A stretch of 64,000 nt of DNA. Source: Candidatus Nitrosacidococcus tergens (GTDB lineage Bacteria > Pseudomonadota > Gammaproteobacteria > Nitrosococcales > Nitrosococcaceae). Location: positions 1,383,001 to 1,447,000 of the forward strand of contig NZ_LR778175.1 of assembly GCF_902810445.1 (NCBI RefSeq), given 5' to 3'. Below the pieces are notes generated by a model, which searched no databases, was not told the DNA's origin, and was given only the letters and a program-made list of their open reading frames with translations. Below, one piece after another: positions 19,099 to 28,202 of this stretch (within the stretch, counting starts at the first letter, position 1; each line of letters opens with the position of its first letter). A program made the position numbers and the translations under genes.

Positions 19099-19833
19099 TT
19101 AAAAATCTCCCCAAAGTAATTGAAGGTTAGCCAATATAGCTGCCGTAGCGGTTTCTGTTCGTAAGATTCGAGGTCCTAATTGTACTCCAATAAACCCGGA
19201 TTTTTGAGCTTGTCTTATTTCCGTAGCACTTAATCCCCCTTCTGGGCCAATGAGTACGGTAATTAACTTATTTATAATAGGTAGAGATAGGTTTTTTAGT
19301 GTGCAATTTGCGCTAGGATCTAACAAGATTTTTAGCTCCTCATTATAATAAGTAGCCTTCAAAAGATCAGTAAATAATTGAGGATTTTCTAGAGTAGGAA
19401 GATAATTACGACCGCATTGCTCACAAGCGCTGGTAATAATTCCCTGCCAATGAGCTAAACGTTTTTCTGCACGATCCTGACTAAAATTACTATATTCTGT
19501 AATCAAAGGAATGATTCGATTTACCCCTAGCTCTACCGCTTTTTGTAAAGCAAAATCCATGTGATCCCCACGAGAAATTCCTTGAGCTAGCGTAATAGTG
19601 AGTGACGATTCAGTTTTTCGATCTATCCGATCTGATAAATAGATTTGAGCTTGTTTTTTATTGATTTTAATTAAAGTCGCTTTATATTCACTTCCTTTCC
19701 CATCAAATAGATATAAGCTAAATCCTAGTTTTAGACGGAGCACCCGGATATGAGCGGCCGCTCTTTCATCTAATGCTACAGTCATGCCTGTTTCTAAAGA
19801 TAAGGGCGTATAAATACGGGGAATAACTGCCAT
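19099..19833 (-). CDS. rsmE: 16S rRNA (uracil-1498-N3)-methyltransferase RsmE
   Basis: RsmE methylates U1498 of 16S rRNA in the decoding site. The 244-residue protein has an N-terminal PUA-like domain (1-70) and a C-terminal SPOUT knot domain. The knot is marked by VLIGPEGGLSATE (about 193-205) and LGPRILRTETATAA near the end, both diagnostic of RsmE. Length matches the family. It is a single-gene unit, with the heptamer array and a PEP-CTERM gene divergently upstream and the CotH gene's promoter region downstream. Confidence 0.95.
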   Translation of the reverse strand: MAVIPRIYTPLSLETGMTVALDERAAAHIRVLRLKLGFSLYLFDGKGSEYKATLIKINKKQAQIYLSDRIDRKTESSLTITLAQGISRGDHMDFALQKAVELGVNRIIPLITEYSNFSQDRAEKRLAHWQGIITSACEQCGRNYLPTLENPQLFTDLLKATYYNEELKILLDPSANCTLKNLSLPIINKLITVLIGPEGGLSATEIRQAQKSGFIGVQLGPRILRTETATAAILANLQLLWGDF

Positions 19834-19946
19834 ATTCTCGTAGTTTTCCAGTTTGAAGTAGCATTAAATACTGCTGTATTTCATATACAAGTTTATTTTA
19901 AACTGACAAAAATAGTCACTTATTACGATGAAAATTATACTTTCTT

Positions 19947-20003
19947 GCCCTACGCCCTACGCCCTACGCCCTACGCCCTACGCCCTACGCCCTACGCCCT
20001 ACG
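19947..20003. repeat. Heptanucleotide tandem array (GCCCTAC)8
   Basis: Eight perfect head-to-tail copies of GCCCTAC plus one extra G stand in an otherwise AT-rich intergenic region between rsmE (start 19833) and the PEP-CTERM gene (start 20092). The unit is strikingly GC-rich for this DNA. The array ends 17 bases before a TATAAT, so it occupies the -35 position of the likely promoter. Confidence 0.97.
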
Positions 20004-20026
20004 TCTTATTTTTTCGATATTATAAT
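19998..20026 (+). promoter_or_regulatory. Putative promoter of the PEP-CTERM gene, overlapping the heptamer array
   Basis: TATAAT at 20021-20026 is preceded by a 17-base spacer that begins exactly where the heptamer array ends. The -35 position is CCTACG, not a consensus box, so an activator may be needed. The gene's start follows 65 bases on, with AAAGGA as ribosome site. Confidence 0.35.
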
Positions 20027-20091
20027 TTTTGGCATAAATTTTGCTTTATCTACAATAATATCAATGTAGATATATCAAAGGAATATAATAT

Positions 20092-20841
20092 ATGTGTAAA
20101 AAGATAGTGCTTTTGGCGGTAATCACATTGCTGAGTTTAATGACGATCTCCGCACAGGCAATTTTAATCACTGACTCCAATGTAGTGAAGCTTACTCAAG
20201 ATGATGTAAACCAATCTTTTATGTTAAATTGGACATCGCCAGCTGGTGACCCTTCTTTATCAGCTACCAGTACTTGGACAGTATACGATTTTAACACTAC
20301 CACAAATACTGTAATCCTTCAGGGAGTATTAGCGAATACAACTGATTTAAGTACAACTGGACTTAGTAATGCAGGTATTACTACATTTGGGTTTGAAGCA
20401 CCTGGCTTGGATTTTGCTGATTCTTCCGTGACTGGTGATGTATTTAGTAATATTGATCAAGTTAAGGGTAGTTTTCCCGGTGGTTCTAAGGTGAATACCT
20501 GCGTGTTTACTACAGGTTGTAACGGTGGATCACAAAATTCAGCACTTGCCGCTGGAGATGAAACTTATATAACATTATCTCTAGTCTTTGGTGATAACAT
20601 CGGTGGTGCTAATGGGATACAGCTTTCAGCATTCCCAATTAAATTTCAAACCTCCAGTGGCTCTTATGAATTTACTGCAACTGGATCAGTACTAGGAGGG
20701 GAAGTACCACCAGGGGGCGGTAACCCAACTAACCCTTCAGTACCTGAACCCAGCATTCTTTGGTTATTCGGTGCAGGATTATTTGCATTGAGCTGGCTCA
20801 ATCGCCGTCACTATTCCTATAGCCAAGTTTATTTGGCTTAA
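20092..20841 (+). CDS. PEP-CTERM sorting-domain surface protein
   Basis: This is a 249-residue exported protein. A signal peptide (1-24, ending ISAQA) precedes a Thr/Ser-rich beta-type domain with two cysteines (CVFTTGC). A Gly/Pro linker and a C-terminal tripartite PEP-CTERM signal follow: VPEPS, a hydrophobic helix (LWLFGAGLFALSWL) and a basic end (NRRHY). Such proteins are recognised and cut by an exosortase during export and are linked to exopolysaccharide-producing Gram-negatives. The body resembles what I recall of the 'cistern' PEP-CTERM family, which I cannot confirm. Regulation may involve the heptamer array upstream. The terminator follows at 20866. Confidence 0.9.
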   Translation: MCKKIVLLAVITLLSLMTISAQAILITDSNVVKLTQDDVNQSFMLNWTSPAGDPSLSATSTWTVYDFNTTTNTVILQGVLANTTDLSTTGLSNAGITTFGFEAPGLDFADSSVTGDVFSNIDQVKGSFPGGSKVNTCVFTTGCNGGSQNSALAAGDETYITLSLVFGDNIGGANGIQLSAFPIKFQTSSGSYEFTATGSVLGGEVPPGGGNPTNPSVPEPSILWLFGAGLFALSWLNRRHYSYSQVYLA

Positions 20842-20865
20842 TTAATATATCTACTAAAGTAAACT

Positions 20866-20892
20866 AGCCCTAGCCTAAGCTAGGGCTTTTTT
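20866..20892. terminator. Rho-independent terminator after the PEP-CTERM gene
   Basis: A perfect 9-bp stem AGCCCTAGC/GCTAGGGCT (20866-20874 and 20879-20887) with a CTAA loop is followed by a run of six T. It could also stop the convergent bioA transcript. Confidence 0.92.
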
Positions 20893-20937
20893 ATGAGCGG
20901 CTAAAAAATTAACTTACCTATTAGTATTGAACATACT

Positions 20938-22287
20938 TTAATCACAGGTAGCCCGATTAATACCTTCCCAAGCAATTTTAGCCAGTTGCTCAATTTCTTC
21001 AGGGGTAATTACATAAGGAGGCATAAAATACACTACATTCCCTAAAGGACGGAGCAATGCTCCTTGCGTTAGACCATATTCATAGACTCGTAACCCTCTC
21101 CGTTCTTGCCACGGGTAAGGGGTTTTGGTTGTTTTATCTTTTACCATTTCAATAGCTAAAATCATCCCATGTTGTCGCACTTCTGCCACATGAGGGTGAT
21201 CTACAAAATGGGCAGTAGCAGTTTTCATCGCTTTCGCCAATTTTTGGTTATTCTCTAATATTGGATCTTCTTTAAAAATGTCGAGGGTGGCTAAAGCAGC
21301 ACGGCAAGCAAGCGGGTTACCTGTATAGCTATGAGAATGAAGAAAGGCTTTTAGGGTACCATAATCATCATAGAATGATTGATAGATATATTCATGGGTG
21401 AGTACGACTGCTAAAGGCAGGTAACCTCCTGTGAGTCCTTTAGATAAACACAGAAAATCAGGCGTAATATTGGCTTGATTACAGGCAAATAAAGTACCAG
21501 TGCGACCAAAACCTACCGCAATTTCATCAAGAATTAAATGGACTCCATAACGATCGCAGGCTTCTCTAAGCAAAGAGAGGTAAATAGGATCATACATCCG
21601 CATATTGCCCGCACACTGGACTAAAGGCTCTACGATTACTGCACAAACCTCTTCATGGTGACGCCCGAGTGCTGCCTCCATATGGTTAAATTGTCGTTGG
21701 GTATACACTACTTCACTTTCCCCTGTTTCCCGATAAAAACAATCGGGAGAAGGTACCGTAATCACCTCCATCAATAAGGGCTTATAAGTTTCTTTGTAAA
21801 GTGCCACATTCCCTACTGATAACGCTCCTAGGGTTTCTCCGTGATAGCTATTAGTTAAAGTAATAAAGCGAGTTTTTTTTGTTCTCCCTTGGTTATACCA
21901 ATACTGGTAGCTCATTTTTAAAGCCACTTCAATCGCAGCAGATCCAATATCAGCATAAAAACAGCGAGATAGTCCCTCAGGAGTAATAGCCTTTAATCGT
22001 TCCGAAAGTTCAATAATAGGTTCGTGGGAAAATCCAGCAAGAATCACATGCTCCAAAGTATCTAGTTGATTTTTTACTTTTTCGCTGATTCTTGGATTAG
22101 CATGACCAAATAGATTGACCCACCAAGAGCTAATCCCATCTAAATACTGTTTACCATTAAAATCTTCCAGCCATACCCCTTTTCCTCGGCGGATAGGGAT
22201 TAAAGGGAGATTTTCGTGATCTTTCATTTGGGTGCAAGGATGCCATAATACACTTAAATCCCGCTTTACCCACTGCTGATTATTCAT
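20938..22287 (-). CDS. bioA: Adenosylmethionine-8-amino-7-oxononanoate aminotransferase (biotin synthesis)
   Basis: BioA is a PLP enzyme that transfers the amino group of S-adenosylmethionine to KAPA, giving DAPA in biotin synthesis. The 449-residue protein starts with HPCTQMKDHENLP, a BioA hallmark. It has GISSWWVNLFGHANP, the aspartate motif LILDEIAVGFGRTG, and the PLP lysine in FLCLSKGLTGGYLPLA near residue 282. Both substrate-specific segments, at the N-terminus and in LRPLGNVVYFMPPY, are intact. The other bio genes are not nearby. It is monocistronic and ends at the shared terminator at 20866-20892. Confidence 0.95.
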   Translation of the reverse strand: MNNQQWVKRDLSVLWHPCTQMKDHENLPLIPIRRGKGVWLEDFNGKQYLDGISSWWVNLFGHANPRISEKVKNQLDTLEHVILAGFSHEPIIELSERLKAITPEGLSRCFYADIGSAAIEVALKMSYQYWYNQGRTKKTRFITLTNSYHGETLGALSVGNVALYKETYKPLLMEVITVPSPDCFYRETGESEVVYTQRQFNHMEAALGRHHEEVCAVIVEPLVQCAGNMRMYDPIYLSLLREACDRYGVHLILDEIAVGFGRTGTLFACNQANITPDFLCLSKGLTGGYLPLAVVLTHEYIYQSFYDDYGTLKAFLHSHSYTGNPLACRAALATLDIFKEDPILENNQKLAKAMKTATAHFVDHPHVAEVRQHGMILAIEMVKDKTTKTPYPWQERRGLRVYEYGLTQGALLRPLGNVVYFMPPYVITPEEIEQLAKIAWEGINRATCD

Positions 22288-22368
22288 ATTAAATTCTATG
22301 CTTCAATTGTAAATTTATAGATAAACCCTACTAAATAGGATTTTCAACTCTACCTCTTAGATGATTAA

Positions 22369-23370
22369 TCACTCTGAAGTAGTGTTTATTTGGTTAGCTA
22401 AAGCATTCAATTGACTAACCAGAGTATTCCATTGAGTCATTACAGCATCGAATAAATTAGATTGAATGTTTGTATTGATTTGATCAGCCAGTGTATTGAG
22501 TTGAGTCATTAAAGCAGCAAATTGACTATTAGGAGTGTTAGTTAAAACAATTTTTGCAAATTGAGGATCGCCCAGTTCTGTACTCAGATTTTTTCCAATA
22601 TAATACATACGGCTAGCTACAAAAGATGAGGCGTTTTCCATAAAATTACTTAAACCAGTAAATTCTATTGGTGCTCCAACATTACTCACAAACCCTACCA
22701 TATGGTTAAGTCCATTTAAGATAGCTATAAAAAATTTTTCACTAATTCCACTGCCCATTACTCCTATATAAACGTTATTGCCTAAAGTGTTAGAAAAAGT
22801 AGGGTATGTAGAAATACCTACCACACTGGAAGAAGCACTATAGGATCCTATAGCCATAGAGGTATTAGTTTGGGGATCAGTATAAGTACTTGTCAGCATC
22901 ATAATGCTTCCTTCATTCAATGCAGGGAGTATGGGAGATGTAATTGAAACTGTCCATAATCCTTCAAGGGAATTTAAGCTATCTGTTCCGTCCTTAAAAT
23001 TAAGTCGGTGAATGCCTAGATTATTAATGGATAAACTACTGTTACTGTTTACACTATAAGTGTCTATTCCTTCAGGTGTAGTTGTATTATCAGGGTTAGT
23101 CTTCACCATTTGCACTTGAGCTGTGCTATCTTGAAAACCTCCACTTCCACTTGTCCAAGTGCCATCTAGATTAAATTTAGAGACAAATAGCGTATTGTTC
23201 TGAACTTCAATATTAATGCCGCTAAATTCACTGGTGGGTTGATCAGCAACATACCATCCATTTTCTGGAGCAAGAGAAGATTGTATTCCATTATCTGCAG
23301 AGAATGTTATTCTGAAATGAGTAAATATTACTAGTAGAACAAAGGTGGTAAGGTATTGAATTTTATTCAT
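22369..23370 (-). CDS. Secreted protein of unknown function with repeated C-terminal Asn/Gln-rich helix
   Basis: I do not recognise this 333-residue protein. It starts with an N-terminal signal peptide (about 1-25, ending FRITFSA). A long Ser/Thr/Asn-rich, probably all-beta region follows (FDGTWTSGSGGF-like strands, GLWTVSITS, MLTSTYTD). The C-terminal ~55 residues contain a helical unit repeated in variant form (MTQLNTLADQIN and MTQWNTLVSQLNALANQIN), which looks like a short amphipathic coiled coil. No lipoprotein cysteine, PEP-CTERM or LPXTG is present. It sits 82 bases downstream of the bioA start on the same strand and is probably an independent unit. Confidence 0.75.
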   Translation of the reverse strand: MNKIQYLTTFVLLVIFTHFRITFSADNGIQSSLAPENGWYVADQPTSEFSGINIEVQNNTLFVSKFNLDGTWTSGSGGFQDSTAQVQMVKTNPDNTTTPEGIDTYSVNSNSSLSINNLGIHRLNFKDGTDSLNSLEGLWTVSITSPILPALNEGSIMMLTSTYTDPQTNTSMAIGSYSASSSVVGISTYPTFSNTLGNNVYIGVMGSGISEKFFIAILNGLNHMVGFVSNVGAPIEFTGLSNFMENASSFVASRMYYIGKNLSTELGDPQFAKIVLTNTPNSQFAALMTQLNTLADQINTNIQSNLFDAVMTQWNTLVSQLNALANQINTTSE

Positions 23371-23499
23371 TATTTTAGTATCTCATTTATTATACTTGGT
23401 TATTGGTTTTTTGATTTATTTTATTTACTCACTAATATAGGTTATAGCAATAGAGATTGCTTCCCTATTATTTAATTAGTTAATATAGTTGATTAACTC

Positions 23500-24231
23500 A
23501 TGCTACCTACCATTACCCCTAATTGGCCTGTCCTCAACCATATCTACGCTTATACGACTACTCGACAAGGAGGAATAAGTACTGCTCCCTATGATTCTCT
23601 TAATTTAGGAGATCATGTAGGGGATATATCCGAATCGGTAAAACAAAATAGAGAAATACTCTATCAAGCTTTATCGCTACCCAATGAACCTATTTGGCTG
23701 ACTCAAATTCATAGTAATAAAGTGATTGATGGTGCTAATCACACAGATCGACAAGGAGATGGGTGTTTTTCCCATCATCCAAATGTAGTTTGTGCCATTT
23801 TAACTGCTGATTGTTTACCGATTTTAATTTGTAATAGACAGGGCGATAAGATAGCAGCCATTCATGGCGGTTGGCGCGGATTAGCTAGTGGGATAATTAA
23901 AAATGCTATTGAGAAACTAGCTACCCCAGCAGAAGAATTATTAGTTTGGCTAGGTCCTGCTATTGGTGCTCATGCTTTTGAAGTGGGTAATGAAGTTAGA
24001 GAAGTTTTTATCAATCAAGATAAAGAAAATCATATAGCTTTTACCTATATAGATAATACCCACTGGCTTGCCGATATTTACCAGCTGGCTCAACTACAAC
24101 TAAGAAAATTAGGAATACAGGCTATTTATGGCGGAGAATACTGCACAGTACGAGATTCCGATCTATTTTATTCCTATCGGCGAGATGGCCTAAAAACAGG
24201 ACGAATGGCTACCCTGATTTGGTATACATAG
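23500..24231 (+). CDS. pgeF: Peptidoglycan editing factor PgeF (YfiH/laccase-domain family)
   Basis: This is a 243-residue member of the YfiH/PgeF family (formerly called polyphenol oxidase). E. coli PgeF removes L-Ser wrongly placed in peptidoglycan precursors. Family features are TTRQGGISTAPYDSLNLGDHVGD near the N-terminus (printed here as two adjoining blocks: TTRQGGISTAPYD and SLNLGDHVGD), LTADCLPILI, and the metal-site motif HGGWRGLASG. WLGPAIGAHAFEVG and the terminal YSYRRDGLKTGRMA also fit. The Cys/His metal residues are present. It is divergent from the unknown secreted protein upstream and convergent with the desaturase gene. Confidence 0.93.
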   Translation: MLPTITPNWPVLNHIYAYTTTRQGGISTAPYDSLNLGDHVGDISESVKQNREILYQALSLPNEPIWLTQIHSNKVIDGANHTDRQGDGCFSHHPNVVCAILTADCLPILICNRQGDKIAAIHGGWRGLASGIIKNAIEKLATPAEELLVWLGPAIGAHAFEVGNEVREVFINQDKENHIAFTYIDNTHWLADIYQLAQLQLRKLGIQAIYGGEYCTVRDSDLFYSYRRDGLKTGRMATLIWYT

Positions 24232-24282
24232 AGAGTAAAGTGCTGAAAAATTATAAATATAGGAATAAATACCCTAGCTTTG

Positions 24283-25131
24283 CTAAACGTGCATTGTATT
24301 AATTAAGTCAAAATCATATGTGCGTAATTGAGGTTCAAGTAATTTCCAAATTTTCTCATTGTTAAAGAATGGTGCAGATGGATATAAATGATGAATTAAA
24401 TGATAATGCCGCCATTGCAAAAATAAAGCCATCAATTTTTTATAAGCACTAGATGTTGCTACTTTTGTAAAATATTCTGTTTGGGGTACATGCGGTATCC
24501 AGAAGAAAGTAAAACTAAGGATAATAAGAATAATACGTGATGGAATAAACCATAGCATTAAAATCTCTAGACCATAACCCATCATAATAAGTATGCTGAT
24601 TACTATGATGCTTCCTGCTATCCAAGGTATAGACGTGCGTAAATATTTTGATCCAGTATTATTTCTATGCTTTAAAGCATAGATGAGATATGCAATATCG
24701 AGAAACGCCCACCGAATCGGCAATAACCAAGCATATGGAGCATAATCAGGATCATCTTTAGCATGATTGATGAAACGATGATGTTGTAAATGACCCCATC
24801 GAAATAGTGATAAACTTACGTACGGTGCAACTAAGAGAGTCGTACTCTGTGTAATCCAATTGTTAATATGTTTATTACAACAAATAGCAAAATGGATACC
24901 ATCATGTATAACACCAAATGCATAATAGACAGCAATACTATTAATAAACATTCCGATCCATAATGGAATGACTTCTAGTACTGCTAATGTGCTTGCTGCA
25001 ATGTAGGTGCCAAGCATACTAACCCATAGTAAGATCACTGACCATGATACATTTGGAGGGGATATCAATTGTTGAAGCTCTTCGAGTTGTTTTGGTGTCA
25101 TACTGGAAAGATCAATATTAGGACAATTCAT
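24283..25131 (-). CDS. Membrane fatty-acid desaturase/hydroxylase family protein
   Basis: This is a 282-residue integral membrane di-iron enzyme. Three histidine clusters are visible: HDGIH near residue 75, HLQHHRFINH near 114, and HYHLIHHLYP near 243. They are separated by hydrophobic helix pairs in the order expected for the FA_desaturase superfamily. Members act on fatty acyl chains, sphingolipids or carotenoids. The short length and absence of a cytochrome b5 domain do not settle the substrate. Its position beside LPS-type glycosyltransferases suggests an envelope lipid role, which is inference. It is divergent from the GT9 gene at 25224. Confidence 0.87.
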   Translation of the reverse strand: MNCPNIDLSSMTPKQLEELQQLISPPNVSWSVILLWVSMLGTYIAASTLAVLEVIPLWIGMFINSIAVYYAFGVIHDGIHFAICCNKHINNWITQSTTLLVAPYVSLSLFRWGHLQHHRFINHAKDDPDYAPYAWLLPIRWAFLDIAYLIYALKHRNNTGSKYLRTSIPWIAGSIIVISILIMMGYGLEILMLWFIPSRIILIILSFTFFWIPHVPQTEYFTKVATSSAYKKLMALFLQWRHYHLIHHLYPSAPFFNNEKIWKLLEPQLRTYDFDLINTMHV

Positions 25132-25223
25132 AGTTTGATTCTCTTGCAGGCTAAAGTCTAAGTCCGGTAAAGATTTTTATGATTAATACAGACCATATCA
25201 ATATCTAATTGAGATTTGGCTAA

Positions 25224-26150
25224 ATGCACCAAATATTACTCATCACCTTAAGCAATATTGGGGATGCCATTATGACTACCCCAGTTTTGGAAACCCTACA
25301 TTATCGGTTTCCAGCGGCTAAAATAAATATAGTATCCGATCATCGATCCAGCGAGATTTTTCAACACTGCCCCTATATTGATCATATTTTCCATAAAAAC
25401 AAAAAGGAAGGCTGGCAAGGGATAATCCGTCTAGTACGCCTGTTAAGAGCAGTACGCTATGACTTGGTTGTAGATTTACGAACCGATGGACTCTCCTATT
25501 TATTAAGAGCAAAAAAACGCTTGACTAAGCAAAAAACTAAAGTAGATACTACCCATGCTGTAATTCGCCATCGAGCAGCCCTTACCCCTATTTTAACTCC
25601 AGAATTTCCAATTCCTCCTTGTACTGTTTGGATTCAAGAAAACTATCTTGAAGAGGCAACACAAAAACTAGCCGTAATGCCCCATGAAAGAATTCTTGCT
25701 ATTGGCTTAGGGGCAAATTGGCCACCTAAAATATGGCCTACTTCTGAATTTTCAGATCTGATTTCTTTAATCAAAGATAATTTTGATAGCGTTATTTTAG
25801 TCGGAAATCAAAACGATCGAGTATATAGTCAGCAAATTATTTCTACCCTACCTCTACCCTATCTTGATTTATGTGGACAAACCAATTTATTGCAAGTAGC
25901 AGCCATTTTGAAACAAGCTCAGATTTTTATTGGCAATGATTCTGGATTAGGTCATTTAGCAGCGGCAGTAGGTACAACCACCTTTACTGTATTTGGTCCT
26001 GGAAATCCGGATCGATACCATCCTTGGGGGTCATATAGTCGTTGGCAAGTCGCTCCCGATCAAAATCTCCAGAATTTAAAAGCAGCAGATGTTAAAGAGC
26101 AAGTACTTAATCTGATTCAGCTTACTTTCCAGCGAAAACAATTTCCATGA
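25224..26150 (+). CDS. Glycosyltransferase family 9 (heptosyltransferase-like)
   Basis: This is a 308-residue GT-B enzyme of family 9, the family of LPS heptosyltransferases that use ADP-heptose. Features are ITLSNIGDAIMTTPVLETL at the N-terminus, RYDLVVDLRTDGLSYLLRA, and GNDSGLGHLAAAVGTTTFTV near residue 245. The last is the conserved donor-site motif, where more usual forms read D-S/T-G-x-x-H-x-A-A. The gene overlaps the next glycosyltransferase by four bases (ATGA), indicating coupled translation. The exact sugar and acceptor cannot be read from the sequence. Confidence 0.9.
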   Translation: MHQILLITLSNIGDAIMTTPVLETLHYRFPAAKINIVSDHRSSEIFQHCPYIDHIFHKNKKEGWQGIIRLVRLLRAVRYDLVVDLRTDGLSYLLRAKKRLTKQKTKVDTTHAVIRHRAALTPILTPEFPIPPCTVWIQENYLEEATQKLAVMPHERILAIGLGANWPPKIWPTSEFSDLISLIKDNFDSVILVGNQNDRVYSQQIISTLPLPYLDLCGQTNLLQVAAILKQAQIFIGNDSGLGHLAAAVGTTTFTVFGPGNPDRYHPWGSYSRWQVAPDQNLQNLKAADVKEQVLNLIQLTFQRKQFP

Positions 26151-27181
26151 AAATTACCCAAATTATGCTTACCCAAGGATTTGGCGGAGCAGAGCGTTAT
26201 TTTTTAGATTTATCCTTAGCTTTGGCAGATTTAGATTATAAAATCCAAGCTATTTACCACCCTCAATTCCAATATAGAGATAAGCTAGAAAATTATCCTA
26301 ACATTACCCTTAGCCCTGTTCAGGCTTATGGTACTTGGGATCTATGGGCAGGCTATCATATAAAAAAACAGCTTCAAGCCTTTCAGCCGCACGTGGTACA
26401 TACTCATCTAGCTCGAGGGGCTTGGTTAGGAGGGAAGGCAGCAGCAAAATTAAATATCCCCACCCTTGCTAGCATCCATAACTACATAAAACTCAAACGG
26501 TATCAATATATTGATATTTTTATTCCCTCTACTTTGGATGAAAAAACATTTCTAATAAATCAAGGAATCTCAAACAGCAGAATTAAACATATCCCTCACT
26601 TCTCCCGATTATCTCCAGTAGCTAACCCTCCCATACTAAATCACCCACCTGTATTTATTGCCTTGGGGCGATTAGTCAAGAAAAAAGGAATGGATGTATT
26701 GCTCCAAGCCTTTGCTTATTATCTGCAACAAGGAGGAAAAGGAACGCTTAAAATTGGAGGAGACGGGGAGGAATATAAAACATTATTAGATCTATGCCAG
26801 CAACTAAATATCACAGACAAGGTAACATTTTGCGGTTGGGTGGATAATGTTGATGGGTTTTTAAAGCAAGGAGATATATTTATCTTACCTTCCCTTCATG
26901 AACCTTTTGGAATTGTAGTCTTAGAAGCCATGGCACTGGGGCTACCCATTATTACTACTCAGACCCAAGGCCCTTTAGCAATTCTTAGCTCAGAATCTGC
27001 CCATTTTGTCCCGCCTAAGGATGCTATAGCATTGGCAAAAGCCATGAGAGAGACAACCTTGAATCCTGAGCTCACCTATCAAAAAGCAGTAACTAGCTTA
27101 AATTTATATAAGACAGAATATACAGTAGAAGCCCTTATCCCTAAAATATTGCAGATTTATCAGGATACTAACAAATATTAA
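26147..27181 (+). CDS. Glycosyltransferase family 4
   Basis: This is a 344-residue retaining GT-B glycosyltransferase. The N-terminal loop MLTQGFGGAERYFLDLSLAL is the typical acceptor-side glycine loop. ALGRLVKKKGMDVLLQAF (about 175-195) and the donor-site E-x7-E region LHEPFGIVVLEAMALGLPII (about 248-268) place it in GT4. It is translationally coupled to the GT9 gene upstream (four-base overlap), and the pair probably acts one after the other on LPS core or O-chain. The convergent GT9 gene begins four bases past its stop. Confidence 0.9.
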   Translation: MKITQIMLTQGFGGAERYFLDLSLALADLDYKIQAIYHPQFQYRDKLENYPNITLSPVQAYGTWDLWAGYHIKKQLQAFQPHVVHTHLARGAWLGGKAAAKLNIPTLASIHNYIKLKRYQYIDIFIPSTLDEKTFLINQGISNSRIKHIPHFSRLSPVANPPILNHPPVFIALGRLVKKKGMDVLLQAFAYYLQQGGKGTLKIGGDGEEYKTLLDLCQQLNITDKVTFCGWVDNVDGFLKQGDIFILPSLHEPFGIVVLEAMALGLPIITTQTQGPLAILSSESAHFVPPKDAIALAKAMRETTLNPELTYQKAVTSLNLYKTEYTVEALIPKILQIYQDTNKY

Positions 27182-27185
27182 TTAC

Positions 27186-28181
27186 CTAGGTTAAAAACCC
27201 GTCTTGTTTTAAGCGATTTAGTACCATTTCCGGTTTTAGATCAACTAAACATTTATGCCCCTGTTCCGGCGGACATTGAGGGATAAAACAAGGACTGCAT
27301 TCTACAGAATGAGTCAGGACTCGCTCTTTTTGTCCCACCGCATGACTTCGCTGCCAATCTGTCGGGCCAAATAAAGCATAAACTGGGGCTCCCGTTGCTG
27401 CAATAATATGCATAGGGGCTGAATCTGTGGTAATAGCAAAATAGGTATAGCGAGCAAGTTCTGCTAGCTCTAGCAAAGAAAACAATCCAGTGGCATCAAT
27501 TCCGGCAAATTGCACCAGCTTTTGATTAATTTCAATATCTTCCTTACCTCCTAACCAAATGACCGCTAATCCATATTGCTCCGTTAAAATGGTAGCTAAG
27601 GTAATAAAGTGATTTGTAGTCCATCGTTTGCTTTCCCAACGAGCACTAGATCCGGCATGAATCAGCACTATTTTTTGCTCAGATATTCCTTGCTGTTTTA
27701 GCCAATCTGCTACTTTTTGCTTGTCTGTACTGCTGCCTTGAAGATGGGGATCATCTAAAGCAATGGGAATATGAGCTGCTTCTAACAATCGGTTTAATCG
27801 GTGAAAGCTATGAACTTCTCCATCAATTATTCCCTTATTTTCAGGAAAATGGGTATAAGGAAATCCCGGACCTAATCCTGCCTTTTTTTTTGCACCGGAA
27901 AGAGAAACCATCATTTTGCTTCGATCGCTACCTTGTAAATCCATCACCACATCAAAGGATTTACTCCGTACCCAGCGAATAGGATCGGCTACCGATCGTA
28001 ACCCTTTGCGAGGAAAAGTCTGCATTCTGAGATGATTAAATTCTGAAAATAAAGATCCATATTCAGGGGCAGTAAGAAGCCAAACTTCATGCGCTTGATA
28101 ATGGTGAATAATTTGCTGAATATGGGGCATGGCAATAATCACATCCCCCAAAGCCCCCAATTTAATAATCAATATCCGCAT
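27186..28181 (-). CDS. Glycosyltransferase family 9 (heptosyltransferase-like)
   Basis: This is the second GT9 enzyme of the region, at 331 residues. It has MRILIIKLGALGDVIIAMPH at the N-terminus, FDVVMDLQGSDRSKMMV, IHAGSSARWESKRW (ADP-heptose contact region), and TTDSAPMHIIAATGAPVYAL, the canonical donor motif. The C-terminal CSPCFIPQCPPEQGHKCL cysteine cluster occurs in several WaaC/WaaF-like proteins. It follows the 635-residue unknown gene by 21 bases on the same strand and is probably the last gene of that transcript. G+C appears a little above the window average. Confidence 0.9.
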   Translation of the reverse strand: MRILIIKLGALGDVIIAMPHIQQIIHHYQAHEVWLLTAPEYGSLFSEFNHLRMQTFPRKGLRSVADPIRWVRSKSFDVVMDLQGSDRSKMMVSLSGAKKKAGLGPGFPYTHFPENKGIIDGEVHSFHRLNRLLEAAHIPIALDDPHLQGSSTDKQKVADWLKQQGISEQKIVLIHAGSSARWESKRWTTNHFITLATILTEQYGLAVIWLGGKEDIEINQKLVQFAGIDATGLFSLLELAELARYTYFAITTDSAPMHIIAATGAPVYALFGPTDWQRSHAVGQKERVLTHSVECSPCFIPQCPPEQGHKCLVDLKPEMVLNRLKQDGFLT

Positions 28182-28202
28182 CGCTGTAATCTGTGATAAT
28201 GA

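Noticed and set aside
19947..20003. Heptamer array as a CRISPR array
   Set aside because: Units are seven bases with no spacers; CRISPR repeats are longer, separated by unique spacers, and no cas genes are present.
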